From positions 186,001 to 250,000 of the forward strand of contig NZ_JBOCEG010000004.1 in the NCBI RefSeq assembly GCF_050586465.1: 64,000 nt of DNA, in the 5' to 3' direction. Below the pieces are notes generated by a model. It did no database searches. It saw only the letters and a program-made list of their open reading frames with translations, and was not told the DNA's origin. Below are positions 52,042-61,002 of the stretch, piece by piece (position 1 is the first letter of the stretch; every line of letters begins with the position of its first letter). The stretch is from CAJXYS01 sp913063035 (GTDB lineage: Bacteria > Pseudomonadota > Alphaproteobacteria > Rhodobacterales > Rhodobacteraceae). A program made the position numbers and the translations under genes.

Positions 52042-52434
52042 ATGATCGTACGCGATTTTCACGAGCTGAAGAACACCGACAAGGCCGTCTCTGACGCGGA
52101 ATGGACATCCGTCCGGATGCTCCTGGCCGGCGACGGGATGGGCTTCAGCTTCCATATCACGACGCTGAAGGCCGGGTCGGAACACACGTTCCACTACAAG
52201 CACCACTTCGAGAGCGTCTACTGCATCTCGGGCAAGGGTTCGATCACGGATCTCGCCACCGGCGAGACCCACGAGATCCGCCCCGGCGTGATGTACGCGC
52301 TGGACCAGCACGACAAGCACACCGTGCGGTCCGAAGAGGATCTGGTGATGGCCTGCTGCTTCAACCCGCCCGTGACCGGGACCGAGGTGCACCAGGCCGA
52401 CGGATCCTACGCGCCGGCCCCGGCCGACGCCTGA
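52042..52434 (+). CDS. ectC: L-ectoine synthase EctC
   Basis: A 130-residue cupin that cyclises N-gamma-acetyl-diaminobutyrate to ectoine. MIVRDFHELKNTDKAV, FSFHITTLKAGSEHTFHYKHH and YCISGKGSITD are highly conserved, including metal-ligand His and Tyr positions. It starts 8 bp after ectB. No ectD hydroxylase follows, so 5-hydroxyectoine is not predicted from this locus. Confidence 0.97.
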   Translation: MIVRDFHELKNTDKAVSDAEWTSVRMLLAGDGMGFSFHITTLKAGSEHTFHYKHHFESVYCISGKGSITDLATGETHEIRPGVMYALDQHDKHTVRSEEDLVMACCFNPPVTGTEVHQADGSYAPAPADA

Positions 52435-52514
52435 AGCGCGAGACGTTTCGCAGGAACGCGGCGGCGGCCCCGGTTCGGGGCCGCGCCTGCCAAGGAAAAC
52501 CAGGAAGGTTCACA

Positions 52515-53972
52515 GTGACTGACAAGCAAGCCCATACGGGCCACACCGTCGAGAAGATCGGCGGCACGACAATGAGCCGTTCGCGCGAGCTGATCGACAG
52601 CCTCTACAAGCGCGAGGGCCCTGACGGGACGCCCTATAACCGCGTCTTCGTCGTGTCGGCCTTCGGCGGCATCACCGACCTGCTGCTGGAACACAAGAAA
52701 TCCGGCACGCCCGGGGTCTACGGGCTGTTCGCGAATGCCGACAACGATCACGCCTGGTCCGACGCGCTGAACAAGGTCGCGGAGGCCATGTGCGACACCC
52801 ATGGCGAGATCCTGAGCGAGCCGGGCGACCAGCGCATGGCCGACGACTTCGTCCGCGAACGGATCGAGGGCGCGCGCAGCTGCCTGATCGACCTGCAGCG
52901 GTTGTGTTCCTATGGCCATTTCCGGCTTAACGAGCACATGCTGACCATCCGGGAACTGCTCTCGGGGCTGGGCGAGGCCCATTCGGCTTTCGTCACCTCG
53001 CTGCTGCTGAACCGCGAGGGCGTCAACGCGCGGGCCGTCGACCTGACCGGCTGGCGCGACGACGAGGTCGTGACGCTGGAAGAGCGCATCACCCGCGCCT
53101 TCGAGGACGTCGATTTCGCCACCGAGCTGCCTGTCGTCACCGGGTATGCCCAGTGCAAGGGCGGGCTGATGCGTGAATTCGACCGCGGCTATTCCGAGGT
53201 CACCTTCAGCCAGATCGCCGCGCTGACGGGCGCGCGCGAGGCGGTGATCCACAAGGAATTCCACCTGTCGAGCGCGGACCCGAAACTGGTCGGCGTGGAG
53301 GCCGTCCAGAAGATCGGCCGGACCAATTACGACGTGGCCGACCAGCTCTCGAACATGGGGATGGAAGCGATCCATCCGCGCGCGGCCAAGACGCTGCGCC
53401 GTGCCGGCATTCCGCTGCGCGTGGCCAACGCCTTCGAGCCGGAAGATCCCGGCACGCTGATCGACGAGGAGGCCGCCGGCGAACCGCGCGTCGAAATGGT
53501 GACGGGTCTCGGCGTCTACGCGCTGGAACTCTTCGAGCAGGACATGGTTGGCGTGAAGGGCTACGACACGACGGTGCTGGACGTGCTGACGCGCCACAAG
53601 GTGCGCATCGTGGCGAAATCGTCGAACGCCAACACGATCACGCACTATGTCGACGCGCCGCTCAAATCGGTGCGCCGCGTGGAGCAGGACCTGCGCAAGC
53701 TCTACCCGTCTGCCGAGCTGTCGGCGCGGAACCTGGCCATCGTGGCCGCCATCGGCGGCGATCTCTCGGGGCTGAAGGTGATGCTGCGCGGTCTCTCGGC
53801 GCTGGATGCGGCAGGCATCGAGCCGATCGCCGTGCAGCAGACCACGCGTGACGTGGACGTGCAGTTCGTCGTGCCCAAGGACAAGATGGCGGACACCATC
53901 CGCCAGCTTCACAAGGAACTGGTCGAACCGGCGGAGACCGCCGGCAAGACCGCGGAATTGCACGCCGCCTGA
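52515..53972 (+). CDS. ask: Ectoine-operon aspartokinase
   Basis: A 485-residue specialised aspartate kinase. HTVEKIGGTTMSRSRELID replaces the usual VxKFGGTSV; VFVVSAFGGITD and the C-terminal ACT domains follow. Ask_Ect is relatively insensitive to feedback and supplies aspartyl-phosphate for ectoine. Start is GTG with AGGAAGG 6 nt upstream. Its stop codon forms the loop of a perfect hairpin. Confidence 0.95.
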   Translation: MTDKQAHTGHTVEKIGGTTMSRSRELIDSLYKREGPDGTPYNRVFVVSAFGGITDLLLEHKKSGTPGVYGLFANADNDHAWSDALNKVAEAMCDTHGEILSEPGDQRMADDFVRERIEGARSCLIDLQRLCSYGHFRLNEHMLTIRELLSGLGEAHSAFVTSLLLNREGVNARAVDLTGWRDDEVVTLEERITRAFEDVDFATELPVVTGYAQCKGGLMREFDRGYSEVTFSQIAALTGAREAVIHKEFHLSSADPKLVGVEAVQKIGRTNYDVADQLSNMGMEAIHPRAAKTLRRAGIPLRVANAFEPEDPGTLIDEEAAGEPRVEMVTGLGVYALELFEQDMVGVKGYDTTVLDVLTRHKVRIVAKSSNANTITHYVDAPLKSVRRVEQDLRKLYPSAELSARNLAIVAAIGGDLSGLKVMLRGLSALDAAGIEPIAVQQTTRDVDVQFVVPKDKMADTIRQLHKELVEPAETAGKTAELHAA

Positions 53973-53984
53973 GGCGGCGTGCAA
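53958..53984 (+). terminator. Hairpin with the ask stop codon as loop
   Basis: TTGCACGCCGCC (53958-53969), loop TGA (the stop), GGCGGCGTGCAA (53973-53984): a perfect 12-bp stem. No U-run follows. A second perfect stem, GGCCGGGCGC (53993-54002) with GCGCCCGGCC (54020-54029), lies before the convergent polymerase stop. Confidence 0.6.
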
Positions 53985-54039
53985 CCCTGGGCGGCCGGGC
54001 GCTACGTCCTCATCTCAACGCGCCCGGCCCCTAGGTCAT

Positions 54040-54966
54040 CTACCCCACCACATCTCGACCCTCGGTGCCAAGGGCATCGAGCCGCGCTTCTACCGTTTCG
54101 GCGGCGACGCCGGCCTGCGCGATCCCGCGCCACGGATCCTCCTTTTGCGCCAGCCGGCGGAAGATGTTGCCCATGTGGTAATCCTGCGGGCCGGTCCGGC
54201 CCAGTGCCTCGTCCCAGTCGAGCGGCGTCGCAATGGGCGCGCGCGGTTTCGCGCGGACGCCGTAGGGCGCCACGCCGGTCTGGCCATAGGCATTGCGCAG
54301 CGTGTCCAGGAACACCCGGTCGCCGCGCCCGGCCTTGCGCTGCTCGGTGGTAAAGCTGTCCGGCTCGGCCGCTGCCAGGCGGTCCGCGATCCGTCGCGCC
54401 AGCGCCCGCACCCGGTCGAATCCGGCGCTGCGATCCAGCGGCAGGATGACGTGGAATCCGCGCGACCCGGTGGTCTGGACATAGGCGGTCAGGTCGAGAG
54501 CCTCGAACAGGTCTTTCAGGTGCCGTGCGGCACGGCGCACCTTGCCGAAATCCCGGTCCGACGGATCGAGATCGAAGATCATCCGGTCCGGATGATCCGG
54601 ACGGTCCACCCGCGCGAGCGAAAGATGCGGCGTGATCGTGCCCTGCGTGGCGAGAAAGGCAAGCGTTGCCGGGTGGTCGGCGACCGCGTAGCTGACGCTT
54701 CCGCCCTCTTTCGGAAGCTCGGCGCGCCGAACCCATCCGGGGAAATGATCCGGCGCGTTCTTGTGGAAAAACCCCTCCGCCCCGATGCCGTCGGGAAAGC
54801 GCTGCATCGTCACCGCGCGGCCCTGCCAGAGCGGTGCCGCGGTCTCGGCGATGCGGGCGTAATAGGCCACGAGATCGCGCTTTGTGATCCCGTCATCCGG
54901 AAAATACGGCTTGTCCGGGTGGCTGATCTCGATCTGCTTGCCAAGAACCTCCATCGTGTCGGTCAT
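54040..54966 (-). CDS. LigD polymerase domain protein (POL)
   Basis: A 308-residue stand-alone archaeo-eukaryotic primase-type polymerase of the non-homologous end-joining LigD group. ISHPDKPYFPDDGITKRDLV opens the domain; MIFDLDPSD carries metal ligands Asp132 and Asp134; TTGSRGFHVILPL is the nucleotide-binding histidine block. It would fill or extend ends before ligation. ATG overlaps the ligase stop by 4 nt, making it the last gene of a split LigD operon. Confidence 0.92.
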   Translation of the reverse strand: MTDTMEVLGKQIEISHPDKPYFPDDGITKRDLVAYYARIAETAAPLWQGRAVTMQRFPDGIGAEGFFHKNAPDHFPGWVRRAELPKEGGSVSYAVADHPATLAFLATQGTITPHLSLARVDRPDHPDRMIFDLDPSDRDFGKVRRAARHLKDLFEALDLTAYVQTTGSRGFHVILPLDRSAGFDRVRALARRIADRLAAAEPDSFTTEQRKAGRGDRVFLDTLRNAYGQTGVAPYGVRAKPRAPIATPLDWDEALGRTGPQDYHMGNIFRRLAQKEDPWRGIAQAGVAAETVEARLDALGTEGRDVVG

Positions 54967-55961
54967 GCCGGACGCTCCCGCACCACCTCGCCCGCCGGCT
55001 TGTCCCGGCGCAGGCCCAGGAACCGCGGATGGCGCAGCTTGCCTGCCTCCGTCCACTCGGTGAATCCGAACGCCCCGACGAGTTCCGGATCGATCCACGT
55101 CACGTCGCCGTCATCCACCGGATCGGCAAAGGGGCTGTTCGCGCGGGTGATCTCGCACATGCGCTCATGGAGCCGCGCCAGCGTCTCATCGTCGTAGCCG
55201 GTGCCGACCTTGCCCGCGTAGCGCAGGTCTCCATCCTCGTAATAGCCCACCAGCAGCGCGCCGAAGCCGGTCCGCGCCCCCTGGGGCGCGGTGAAGCCGC
55301 CGATCACCAGCTCCTGGCCCTGGCTGCATTTGAACTTGAGCCAGTCGCGCGACCGGCGATGGGCATAGGGCGCGTCGGCCCGCTTGGCGATCACGCCCTC
55401 CCACCCCCTGGCGCAGGCCTCCCTGTAATAGTCCAGCCCGGTTTCGTTCCGGTGCGGGGTGAAACGTAGCGGGTCGTCCCAGTCGACCGCCGCCCGCAAC
55501 AGCTTTTTCCGATCCCTGAGCGGCAGGCCGTCCAGCTTGCGCCGGTCGAGGTGCAGGATGTCGAAGAGATAGAGCCAGACGCGTACCGGGCTTCGCCGGG
55601 CCGCCGCCGGATCCTTGATCTGCATCCGTTTCTGCAGCCGCGCGAAACTGCTCACTCGCCCATCGAAGGCGACAATCTCGCCGTCGAGGATGGCGTCGCG
55701 CGGGGCGGCCGCCTCGAGCGCGTCGACAAGCTCGGGATAGGTATCGTTCAGGCATTTCCGGTTGCGGGTCATGAGCCGCGCACGCCCGTCCGCGATGAAA
55801 ACGAGCGCGCGTTCCCCGTCCAGCTTGCGTTCATAGACCCAGCCGGCGTCGGAAAAGGGGCTGTCGGTCAGCACCGCCAGCATGGGCGCGGTCCAGCCCG
55901 GCGCCGCGGCCTCCGGCAGCGCGGCGCGCACCTCCGGCGAGAGCCGGTCGAGCGCGCTCAT
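54963..55961 (-). CDS. ATP-dependent DNA ligase (LigD LIG domain)
   Basis: A 332-residue ligase. Motif I ERKLDGERAL carries the adenylated Lys46; ILDGEIVAFDG is motif III, GWEGVIAKR motif IV, DWLKFKC motif V; the OB-fold follows (LVIGGFTAPQGART...GKVGTGYDD). Sequence and size match the LigD ligase module. Overlaps PE and POL genes by 4 nt each. Confidence 0.94.
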   Translation of the reverse strand: MSALDRLSPEVRAALPEAAAPGWTAPMLAVLTDSPFSDAGWVYERKLDGERALVFIADGRARLMTRNRKCLNDTYPELVDALEAAAPRDAILDGEIVAFDGRVSSFARLQKRMQIKDPAAARRSPVRVWLYLFDILHLDRRKLDGLPLRDRKKLLRAAVDWDDPLRFTPHRNETGLDYYREACARGWEGVIAKRADAPYAHRRSRDWLKFKCSQGQELVIGGFTAPQGARTGFGALLVGYYEDGDLRYAGKVGTGYDDETLARLHERMCEITRANSPFADPVDDGDVTWIDPELVGAFGFTEWTEAGKLRHPRFLGLRRDKPAGEVVRERPA

Positions 55962-56533
55962 GCCCCGGCCTCCGCCGCGATCTCCTCGAGGCTGTGCCCG
56001 CTCGCCACGGAGTCGGGTTCGGTCGAGACCGGGTTGCGCCGGGCATCGGCCGCGTCGTCGTCCATCTTGATCAGCAGCCAGTCGTCGCCTTCCATGCGCT
56101 GGAGCGCGTAGCCGCCGCTGAGCTTTTCGCCGTGCAGCCGCACCAGCAGATGACCGTCCTTCAGCGCGTCGCCGACCGCGCGCAGGCCATCCTCTTTCCG
56201 GGTGATGTTCTCGTAGCGGCCGCGGTCCCAGATCAGCACCGTCCCGGCGCCGTATTCGCCCTCGGGGATCACGCCTTCGAAATCGGCATAGGCGCGCGGG
56301 TGATCCTCGGTCATCACGGCGAGCCGCTTCTCGCGGGGATCGGTCGAGGGACCTTTCGGGATCGCCCAGGACTTGAGGGTTCCGTCCACCTCGAGCCTGA
56401 AGTCGTAATGAAGCGTCGAGGCGTCATGTTTCTGGATCACGAAGAGCGGACCGTCCCCGCCGGGTGGCGTGTCCCTGTCGGGTTCCGGGGTCCGCGAGAA
56501 GTCACGCTTTTTCTGGTATGCGCTTTCCGGCAT
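55958..56533 (-). CDS. LigD 3'-phosphoesterase domain protein (PE)
   Basis: A 191-residue stand-alone phosphoesterase: FVIQKHDASTLHYDFRLE then EDHPRAYADFEGVIPEGEYGAG. His36, His42, Asp44, Arg46, His78 and Tyr82 match, with identical spacing, the six catalytic positions known from Pseudomonas LigD PE. It cleans 3' ribonucleotide and phosphate ends. The second ATG (56533) is chosen because AGGAAAGG lies 9 nt upstream; the first at 56542 directly abuts it. Confidence 0.92.
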   Translation of the reverse strand: MPESAYQKKRDFSRTPEPDRDTPPGGDGPLFVIQKHDASTLHYDFRLEVDGTLKSWAIPKGPSTDPREKRLAVMTEDHPRAYADFEGVIPEGEYGAGTVLIWDRGRYENITRKEDGLRAVGDALKDGHLLVRLHGEKLSGGYALQRMEGDDWLLIKMDDDAADARRNPVSTEPDSVASGHSLEEIAAEAGA

Positions 56534-56664
56534 CGCGGGCATCCTTTCCTGGGGCGGCCGCCCGCATCATAGCCCGACGACCGCGTGGAATGGAAACGCA
56601 GCGCGCCCCGGGGGCGGTTCCGCGCGGGCTTCCATGTGCCCGGGCGCGGCGCTATGTCAGCGAC

Positions 56665-57729
56665 ATGGCCCTCAGACTCACCGCGCTCGCCGACCTGGCG
56701 GCGCTGCCCTTCGACGAGATCATCGACGTCCGCAGTCCCTCGGAATATGCCGAGGATCACCTGCCCGGCGCCGTCAACCTGCCCGTGCTCAGCGACGCGG
56801 AGCGTGCGCGGGTCGGCACGATCTACGTGCAGGAGGATCCCTTCAAGGCTCGAAAGATCGGCGCCGCGCTGGTGGCGCGCAACGCCGCGCACCATCTCGA
56901 AACGGCGCTGGCGGGGAAGCATGGCGGCTACCGGCCGCTGGTCTATTGCTGGCGGGGCGGGCAGCGCTCGGGGGGCTTCGCGTCGATCCTGGCGCAGATC
57001 GGCTGGCGGGTCGAGCTTTTGGACGGTGGCTATCGCAGCTATCGCCGGCTGGTGTCCGAAGCCCTGTACGCGCAGGATTTCCCCGCCCCCGTCGTGCTGC
57101 TCGACGGCAATACCGGCACGGCCAAGACGGACATCCTGCATGCGCTGGCCGCACGCGACGTGCAGGTGCTCGACCTCGAAGGGCGTGCCAATCACCGCGG
57201 ATCGCTGTTCGGCGCGCGGACCGGCGGACAGCCGGGACAGAAGGCCTTCGAAAGCAGCCTGGCGATGGATATCGCGGCGCTCGATCCGGCGCGCCCGGTG
57301 ATCGTGGAGGCCGAGTCGAGCAGGGTCGGTGACCGTATCCTGCCGCCAGCGCTCTGGAAGGCGATGAAGGCGGCCCCGCGGATCACGCTGTCCGCCTGCC
57401 TCGACGAGCGGGCGCGCTACCTCGCGCGCGCCTATGCCGATCTGGCGGGGGACCCGGCGGCGCTGGCGGAGACGATCGAGCGGATGCGCCCGATGCATGC
57501 CGCGGCCACGATCGCGCATTGGCGCGGCCTTGCCGGCTCCGGCGCGTTCGAGACCCTGGCACGCGACCTGATGGCCGAGCACTACGACCCGCGCTATGCC
57601 AAGCACCGCCGCCGGATGGCGTCGCCCCGCGAGACGCGGGTCACGCTGGACGACCTGTCGGAGACCGGGATCGCGCGCGCGGCCGAGCGGCTCCTGCCCC
57701 GCATCGCCGCGCTCGTGGCCGGCCGCTGA
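56665..57729 (+). CDS. mnmH: tRNA 2-selenouridine synthase MnmH
   Basis: A 354-residue protein: N-terminal rhodanese with YCWRGGQRSGG (catalytic Cys95), C-terminal P-loop GNTGTAKT (148-155) that binds geranyl-diphosphate-modified tRNA. It replaces 2-thiouridine by 2-selenouridine at wobble position 34 using selenophosphate. The selD fusion lies convergently across repeat copy B and should supply that selenophosphate. Confidence 0.94.
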   Translation: MALRLTALADLAALPFDEIIDVRSPSEYAEDHLPGAVNLPVLSDAERARVGTIYVQEDPFKARKIGAALVARNAAHHLETALAGKHGGYRPLVYCWRGGQRSGGFASILAQIGWRVELLDGGYRSYRRLVSEALYAQDFPAPVVLLDGNTGTAKTDILHALAARDVQVLDLEGRANHRGSLFGARTGGQPGQKAFESSLAMDIAALDPARPVIVEAESSRVGDRILPPALWKAMKAAPRITLSACLDERARYLARAYADLAGDPAALAETIERMRPMHAAATIAHWRGLAGSGAFETLARDLMAEHYDPRYAKHRRRMASPRETRVTLDDLSETGIARAAERLLPRIAALVAGR

Positions 57730-57730
57730 G

Positions 57731-57840
57731 CCGGGGTTTCGCGCCTCCGGCGCGAGGATACTTGGACCACTTGGAAGCCAGGCGTGTCCCTCCAAGTGGA
57801 AAAATATCCCCGCCGGAGGCATGGAATCGCCGCGCAGCGG
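57731..57840. repeat. Palindromic dispersed repeat, copy B
   Basis: Reverse-complement relative of 37567-37676, placed between the convergent stops of mnmH and selD. It keeps CCACTTGGA / TCCAAGTGG and GATATTT / AAATATC-like arms. The internal loop differs in length and bases while the arms agree, as expected if pairing is under selection. Confidence 0.85.
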
Positions 57841-57841
57841 C

Positions 57842-60031
57842 TCAGCGCGCCTCGATCCAGGGCGCGCCGTCGGTGATCTCGCCGATGATGGCGGCGGTCT
57901 CGCCGGCGTCATGGAGGCGGGTGAGCGTTGACCGGGCGGCAGCCTGCGGCAGGGCGGCCAGCAACCCGCCCGCCGTCTGCGGATCGAAGAGCAGATCGCC
58001 GTGCGGCCCGTCGGGGCGCGATACGCGGCCCGACTGGCCGGCATTCGACTCCCAGAGCGTCGAGCGCGTGCCCGCGGCCGCAAGCGTTTCCGCCCCGGCG
58101 AGCAGCGGGATCCGGTCCAGTTCGAGCCGCGCCGCCACGCCGGAGGCGGCGCAAATCCCCATCAGGTGACCGGCCAGGCCGAAGCCGGTGACGTCGGTCA
58201 TGGCATGGGCGCCCGCGAGGATCCGGGCGGCCCGGTCCTGCGGGCGGGCCATCACGTCATAGGCGGCCGCGACCCAGTCGCCACGGGCCGCCCTCGCCAT
58301 CTCGGCGGCCAGGATCGTGCCGCTGCCGATCGGCTTCGTCAGGATGAGCGCGTCGCCGGGGCGGGCACCGTCCTGCCCGATGGGACGGCCGGCCACGAGC
58401 CCGGTCACGCTGTAGCCGATCGTGAGTTCCGCCCCGATCGAGCTGTGCCCGCCCACGACGTCGGCACCGGCCGCGCCGAAGGTTTCGGCCGCGGCGGCGA
58501 GGATCTCGCGCAGGGTCTCGGCCTGCAGCCGGTCCGACATGCGCGGGAGGATCACCTGGGTCAGCGCCGCCTGCGGGTTGCCGCCCATGGCCCAGATGTC
58601 GCCCATGGCGTGGACGGCGGTGATCTGCGCCAGCAGCCAGGGATCGTCCACGAAGGCGCGCAGGTGATCGGTGGTGAAGACCTGCGCGTCGTCGCCATGG
58701 GCGAGGATCGCGGCGTCGTCGCCCGGCCCCGACAGCACGTCGCCGCGCCGGGGCGCCGGCAGGGCCGCGAGCGCCGCGGCGAGGTCTTCCTTGCCGACCT
58801 TCGCGCCGCAGCCACCGCAAAGCGGCTTGCCGCCGGCCAGCGCGCTGCGCACGCCCTCGGCGGTTTCCCGCGGGAGTGGTGGCGGCGTCATCTCGGGCAG
58901 CTCCTGGAAGCGGGCCATGAAGCGGCGGTCGATGCGGTCCTTGAGCCGCCAGAGCAGGCGCCCGCCGGCGCGCAGGCCGAACTTGTCGGCCACCGCGTCG
59001 CGGTCCCCGGCGGAGATGAGTTTCAGGTAGTCCGCCTGCGGCCGGAAGCTGCGCAGGCGCCGCCCCGACGCGGCGGCGCGCAGGTTGCGATAGAGCACCG
59101 GCGCGGCGCGCACGGCGTAGACGCCGGCCTTCGGGCGCGGCGCGTGGGAGAGATGCGCGCAATCGCCCACGGCGAAGATCGCCGGGTCGGTCACCGAGCG
59201 CAACTGCCGGTCGACGGTCACGAAACCGTCGGTCAGGTGCAGCCCCGTGCCGCCGAGCCAGTCCTGCGGGCGCGCCCCGGCCGCCCCCGCCGTGAAGGCC
59301 GAGGGCAGGCTTTCGCCGCCCGCCAGCACGACGCGGTCGTCGCGCAGCGCGGTCACCTGGGCGCGGGTCCGCAGATGAAGGCCCAGCCGCTGCATCCGGT
59401 GGCGCAGTGCGGCCCGTGCGCCCGGGTGCAGGTCGCGCAGCACCTCGCCCGCCGTTTCGACCACCGTCACCTCGGCGTCTCGGCAGCCGGCCCGGCGCAG
59501 CCGCCAGGCCATCGCCATGGCCAGCTCGACCCCGCCGACCCCGCCGCCGATCATGACCGCGCGGGCCGGCACCGCGCCGGCAGCGGCCGCGTCCACGAAT
59601 CGTGCCCATGCGTCGGCGAATGGCCCGAGCGGCTTGGCGGCGTGCCCGTGTTCGGCAAAGCCCGGCAAGCCGGGCATGTCGGAGGTGATGCCGATGTCGA
59701 GCGACGCGATGTCGTAGGCGATATCGGCGCGTCCGGGCAGCTGCACCCGCCGGGCCTGCCGGTCGATGCCGCTCGCGCGCCCCAGGACAAGGCGCGCCCC
59801 GGCGTGCCGGGCGAGCCGGACGAGGTCGATTTCCAGCGCCTCGCGCGGGTAGTGGCCGGCCACGTGCCCCGGCAGCATCCCGGTATAGGGGGCTGTCGGC
59901 GCGGGGTTGATCAGCGTCAGCCGCGCCCCCGGCAAGGGCGCCATCGCCCATTTGAGCAGCACCAGCGCATGGGCGTGGCCGCCGCCGATCAGGACGATGT
60001 CACGGGTCAGGGGAAGGGGCGTCTGCATCAT
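57842..60031 (-). CDS. selD: NADH dehydrogenase-like / selenophosphate synthetase fusion
   Basis: A 729-residue fusion. Residues about 1-370 are a pyridine nucleotide-disulphide oxidoreductase (NDH-2-like) with IVLIGGGHAH, MIGGGVGGVEL and FAVGDCAHL. Residues about 395-729 are SelD: CGGCGAK with Cys408 and Lys411 as the catalytic pair, then GPGDDAAI and GGHSSIG. SelD makes selenophosphate from selenide and ATP; the flavoprotein may reduce selenium species. Active-site residue is Cys, not selenocysteine. Two ATGs (60031, 60028) are possible. Confidence 0.93.
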   Translation of the reverse strand: MMQTPLPLTRDIVLIGGGHAHALVLLKWAMAPLPGARLTLINPAPTAPYTGMLPGHVAGHYPREALEIDLVRLARHAGARLVLGRASGIDRQARRVQLPGRADIAYDIASLDIGITSDMPGLPGFAEHGHAAKPLGPFADAWARFVDAAAAGAVPARAVMIGGGVGGVELAMAMAWRLRRAGCRDAEVTVVETAGEVLRDLHPGARAALRHRMQRLGLHLRTRAQVTALRDDRVVLAGGESLPSAFTAGAAGARPQDWLGGTGLHLTDGFVTVDRQLRSVTDPAIFAVGDCAHLSHAPRPKAGVYAVRAAPVLYRNLRAAASGRRLRSFRPQADYLKLISAGDRDAVADKFGLRAGGRLLWRLKDRIDRRFMARFQELPEMTPPPLPRETAEGVRSALAGGKPLCGGCGAKVGKEDLAAALAALPAPRRGDVLSGPGDDAAILAHGDDAQVFTTDHLRAFVDDPWLLAQITAVHAMGDIWAMGGNPQAALTQVILPRMSDRLQAETLREILAAAAETFGAAGADVVGGHSSIGAELTIGYSVTGLVAGRPIGQDGARPGDALILTKPIGSGTILAAEMARAARGDWVAAAYDVMARPQDRAARILAGAHAMTDVTGFGLAGHLMGICAASGVAARLELDRIPLLAGAETLAAAGTRSTLWESNAGQSGRVSRPDGPHGDLLFDPQTAGGLLAALPQAAARSTLTRLHDAGETAAIIGEITDGAPWIEAR

Positions 60032-60094
60032 CTCGGGGTTCCGGTCAGGCTCCGCGTGACACTCTAGGGTGGGGATGGGCGCGCGGCGATGCGG

Positions 60095-60922
60095 TCACCG
60101 GCCGCGTGCCGGTTCTGAGGCGCCGATCTCGGCGTCGAGCCAGGGACGGGCCAACGGCGTCAGCGCCGCGTGGAGCGCCAGCACCCGCGCCCGGCAGGTC
60201 TCGCCCGGCCAGTCGCGGGGAAAGAATCTCTCCGGCAAGTCGGGATGGCGCAGCAGGAGCCGGCGCCACTGGTGCACCACCAGGGTTCGCAGCGCCACCG
60301 CGTCGAGGGGGTCGGGCGGCGGGCCTTTTTCCAGATCGGCCCGGAGCGCGGCGAGACCGTCGGAAAGCCGCGCGTAATCGGCCGCGAGGTCCGGCGGGCC
60401 GAAGGCGGCGCGCAGCCAGTCCGGCAGGCGGGGCAGCTCGCCTTCGGCGACCAGCACCCCCTCCGGCGCCGGGCCGGCCCCCGCCGGGCCGATGAAGACG
60501 CCGCCATGAGCCGGCAGGAATCCCGCCGCGGTCATCGCGTCCGACAGGTCCGGGCCGCCCGGGTCCGCGACGGCCAGGTACCACGGCCCCTGCAGCGCCG
60601 GCGCGGCGGCGTAGATCCGTTTGGTCGCCGGCTGGAAGTTGGCGATGCCGCTTTCGGAGAGCCGGTAGAAGCTGTTCCGGCCCTGTTTCGTGCGGGTGAG
60701 CCACCCGTCCCGCGCGAGGCGGAAGAGGGCCACGCGCAGTGCTTCGGGCTTGATGTCCATCCGCTCGACGATGCGTGCCAGCGTCGTCGCCGCGACGGTG
60801 CCCCCGCGTGGCAGGACCGCGTCGCCGAAGATGGTGATGATCACCGACCAGACCCGCAGATCGCCAAGCGCGGCAAGGCGCGCGATCATGCGGTCTGCGT
60901 CGGAACGGGTTTCCTGGCTCAT
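60095..60922 (-). CDS. PaaX family transcriptional regulator
   Basis: A 275-residue GntR-like winged-helix repressor: VWSVIITIFGDAVLPRGGTVAATTLARIVERMDIKPEALRVALFRLARDGWL is the PaaX N-domain, followed by the LTRTKQGRNSFYRLS strand and PaaX C-domain. PaaX responds to phenylacetyl-CoA. Divergent from the thioesterase gene and near paaZ, so phenylacetate control is likely. Start at 60922 (MSQETRSD). Confidence 0.88.
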   Translation of the reverse strand: MSQETRSDADRMIARLAALGDLRVWSVIITIFGDAVLPRGGTVAATTLARIVERMDIKPEALRVALFRLARDGWLTRTKQGRNSFYRLSESGIANFQPATKRIYAAAPALQGPWYLAVADPGGPDLSDAMTAAGFLPAHGGVFIGPAGAGPAPEGVLVAEGELPRLPDWLRAAFGPPDLAADYARLSDGLAALRADLEKGPPPDPLDAVALRTLVVHQWRRLLLRHPDLPERFFPRDWPGETCRARVLALHAALTPLARPWLDAEIGASEPARGR

Positions 60923-61002
60923 GGCGAAGCTATAGACCGGGAACGCGCCGAGCGCCACACGCCCCGGCGCGAGGCAGGCTCACATCAGCGGGAGGAAACG
61001 GC

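Noticed and set aside
58800..58830. Selenocysteine in SelD
   Set aside because: The active-site codon encodes Cys (CGGCGAK) and there is no in-frame TGA at that position.
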